Of a stretch of 64,000 nucleotides of DNA, positions 63,010 through 64,000 are shown piece after piece. The first letter of the stretch is position 1, and each line of letters starts with the position of its first letter. The notes below the pieces were generated by a model. It ran no database searches. It worked only from the letters and a program-made list of their open reading frames with translations, and was not told where the DNA came from. Position numbers and translations under genes: made by a program. Source of the stretch: Anderseniella sp. Alg231-50 (GTDB taxonomy: Bacteria; Pseudomonadota; Alphaproteobacteria; Rhizobiales; Aestuariivirgaceae); assembly GCF_900149695.1 (NCBI RefSeq), contig NZ_LT703003.1, positions 1 through 64,000 of the forward strand, given 5' to 3'.

Positions 63010-63077
63010 GTTGGGAATGTTAGACGGGATCGGGTGGGGAATTCCAGATTGGCGTTGGGTGTGTGGGTTTGGTTTTT

Positions 63078-63338
63078 GGTTTATTTCGCTCACGCAAGCA
63101 GCCTTGGGTTGCGCTCCGCGGGGGCGGGCCTGACCGGCCCGAGGCCCGTCGGGCCTAGTTGGAATTCATCATGCAGGCAGGTGCGCGCTGAAACTCATTA
63201 TTCTGGTCGAACAGCTTTTCCTCGCTCCGCTCGGGCCGTTCTCCGGCCCTGAACAACCGGTGTAACGGCCTGCCTCCGAGGCACGAAGTGCGCCCTAGCG
63301 GAGCGCAGCCTTTAGGCTGCTTGCGTGAGCGATATAAA
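63078..63338. mobile_element. 261-bp GC-rich MITE-like element, family 3
   Basis: Terminal inverted repeats of about 41 bp: the left end GTTTATTTCGCTCACGCAAG and the right end, reversed, GTTTATATCGCTCACGCAAG, both running on to GCGCTCCGC. The interior has hairpins (GGCCCGAGGCCCGTCGGGCC) and no protein. The right half, reversed, matches the repeat array at 635-1075. It occupies most of the gene-free stretch 63010-63435 between nat and the cytochrome gene. Confidence 0.88.
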
Positions 63339-63379
63339 CTAGAGCGACATAAACCAACCACCCACACTCAACACCCAAC

Positions 63380-63409
63380 AAAAAATCCCCGGGCCACCAG
63401 CCCGGGGAT
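63380..63409 (-). terminator. Rho-independent terminator of the cytochrome c' gene
   Basis: On the minus strand ATCCCCGGGC pairs with GCCCGGGGAT around a 5-base loop (TGGTG) and is followed by a run of six T. It lies 26 bases after the stop codon. Confidence 0.92.
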
Positions 63410-63435
63410 CACACTCGTCAAAAACTTGAAACTTC

Positions 63436-63912
63436 CTACTTCTTCGGCGCGCGGAAGTCTTCGTGACAGCCTTTGCATGACTTGCCGACACCGCCGATGG
63501 CGGCCTTGATGGCATCGACGCCACCGCCTGCGGCATCGGCCATCTTGGCGGCTGCTGCCTGCAGTGCCTTGTGCTTGTTGGCAACCTCGGGATAGGTGTC
63601 CCACGCTGCCTTCTTGGCCCAGGTCTTGCCTTCCATGCCGGCATCTTCAATGGCCGTACCCTTCGGCCACATGGCGTCCTGGCCGATACTGGCGGCTTTC
63701 ACCAGATTGTCGGCGGCCAACTTGGCCTGTGCTGCGTCATACTCCATTTCGCCCTTCACCATGGCGCCGAGCTTGCCGAGGTTGAACGAATACAGCTGCA
63801 TCACCGCCTGGCGCGCCTTGATGGCCTTGTCTTCGGCCTCGCCCGACACGGCAACGCCTGTGCCCGCTACAATACCTGCTGCAACCATCGCTGCTACGAT
63901 CATACGCTTCAT
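63436..63912 (-). CDS. Cytochrome c' (class II cytochrome c)
   Basis: A 158-residue periplasmic heme protein with a signal peptide (residues 1-23, ending GVAVSG). The mature chain is a four-helix bundle typical of class II, with the heme motif CKGCH close to the C-terminus (GKSCKGCHEDF), as in cytochrome c' and c-556. Members bind NO or shuttle electrons. AAGGAG precedes the ATG; a strong terminator follows. It ends the window as a single gene. Confidence 0.93.
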   Translation of the reverse strand: MKRMIVAAMVAAGIVAGTGVAVSGEAEDKAIKARQAVMQLYSFNLGKLGAMVKGEMEYDAAQAKLAADNLVKAASIGQDAMWPKGTAIEDAGMEGKTWAKKAAWDTYPEVANKHKALQAAAAKMADAAGGGVDAIKAAIGGVGKSCKGCHEDFRAPKK

Positions 63913-64000
63913 GTTGTCTGCTCCTTACTAGACTGCCACTTCCCAACACCGTGAGTTTCAGAATAGGCTATGCGCCAACGATCACTAATTCCCGAATTTC

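Overview
The window reads as chromosomal DNA of a GC-rich alphaproteobacterium, probably Hyphomicrobiales-like and possibly marine. This is inferred from the adjacent homoserine dehydrogenase, GlpX and RecJ genes, class I PHB synthase, TRAP transporters, a cytochrome c' and a BCCT carrier; no rRNA or other species-level marker is present. I see no prophage, CRISPR array, plasmid origin or defence locus.

Layout. 0-1.1 kb: the 3' end of a BCCT transporter, its terminator and a tandem GC-rich repeat array. 1.1-9.1 kb: a DUF2161 protein, Sir2 deacylase, glyoxalase I, cytochrome b561, tRNA-Glu, an outer-membrane protein and the hom-glpX-recJ operon. 9.2-16.0 kb: an SDR, then an arginine block (Lrp regulator, arginase, CtlX-type hydrolase, ornithine cyclodeaminase), a DHFR-like protein and phaC. 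16.25-20.7 kb: a less GC-rich block of two regulator-transporter pairs. 20.8-27 kb: DUF3775, old yellow enzyme, argC, two glycosyltransferases, an EF-hand protein and a small secreted protein. 27.4-34.7 kb: glcDEF plus a TRAP transporter. 35-41.6 kb: a histidine utilisation locus (hutU-hutH-hutI diverging from hutF-hutC). 41.6-48.2 kb: a class IV aminotransferase, PaaX and the phenylacetyl-CoA epoxidase genes paaABCDE, with two foreign genes between paaA and paaB. 48.3-62.2 kb: a periplasmic cyclase-like protein, a GntR regulator, a fused FAD/Fe-S 2-hydroxyacid oxidase, a SgaA-like aminotransferase, a second TRAP transporter, a crotonase, a type III CoA-transferase, a DegT aminotransferase and two Lin0512 proteins. 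62.2-64 kb: arylamine N-acetyltransferase, another copy of the GC-rich repeat and cytochrome c'.

The genes are mostly catabolic. Histidine, arginine/ornithine, phenylacetate and 2-hydroxy acids are broken down, two TRAP systems import organic acids, and PHB synthase can store the acetyl units. The best candidate for an undescribed system is the 49.8-62.2 kb island. Its divergent promoters share a palindromic operator candidate, its crotonase lacks the first catalytic glutamate, and it may end in a pair of Lin0512 proteins of unknown function.

Three families of about 260-266 bp non-coding elements with long terminal inverted repeats occur: 34737-35000 and 61549-61813; 45289-45554; and 63078-63338 with a rearranged relative at 635-1075. 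The four intact copies sit at or near gene 3' ends, and in three cases the element supplies or touches the stop codon of the neighbouring gene.
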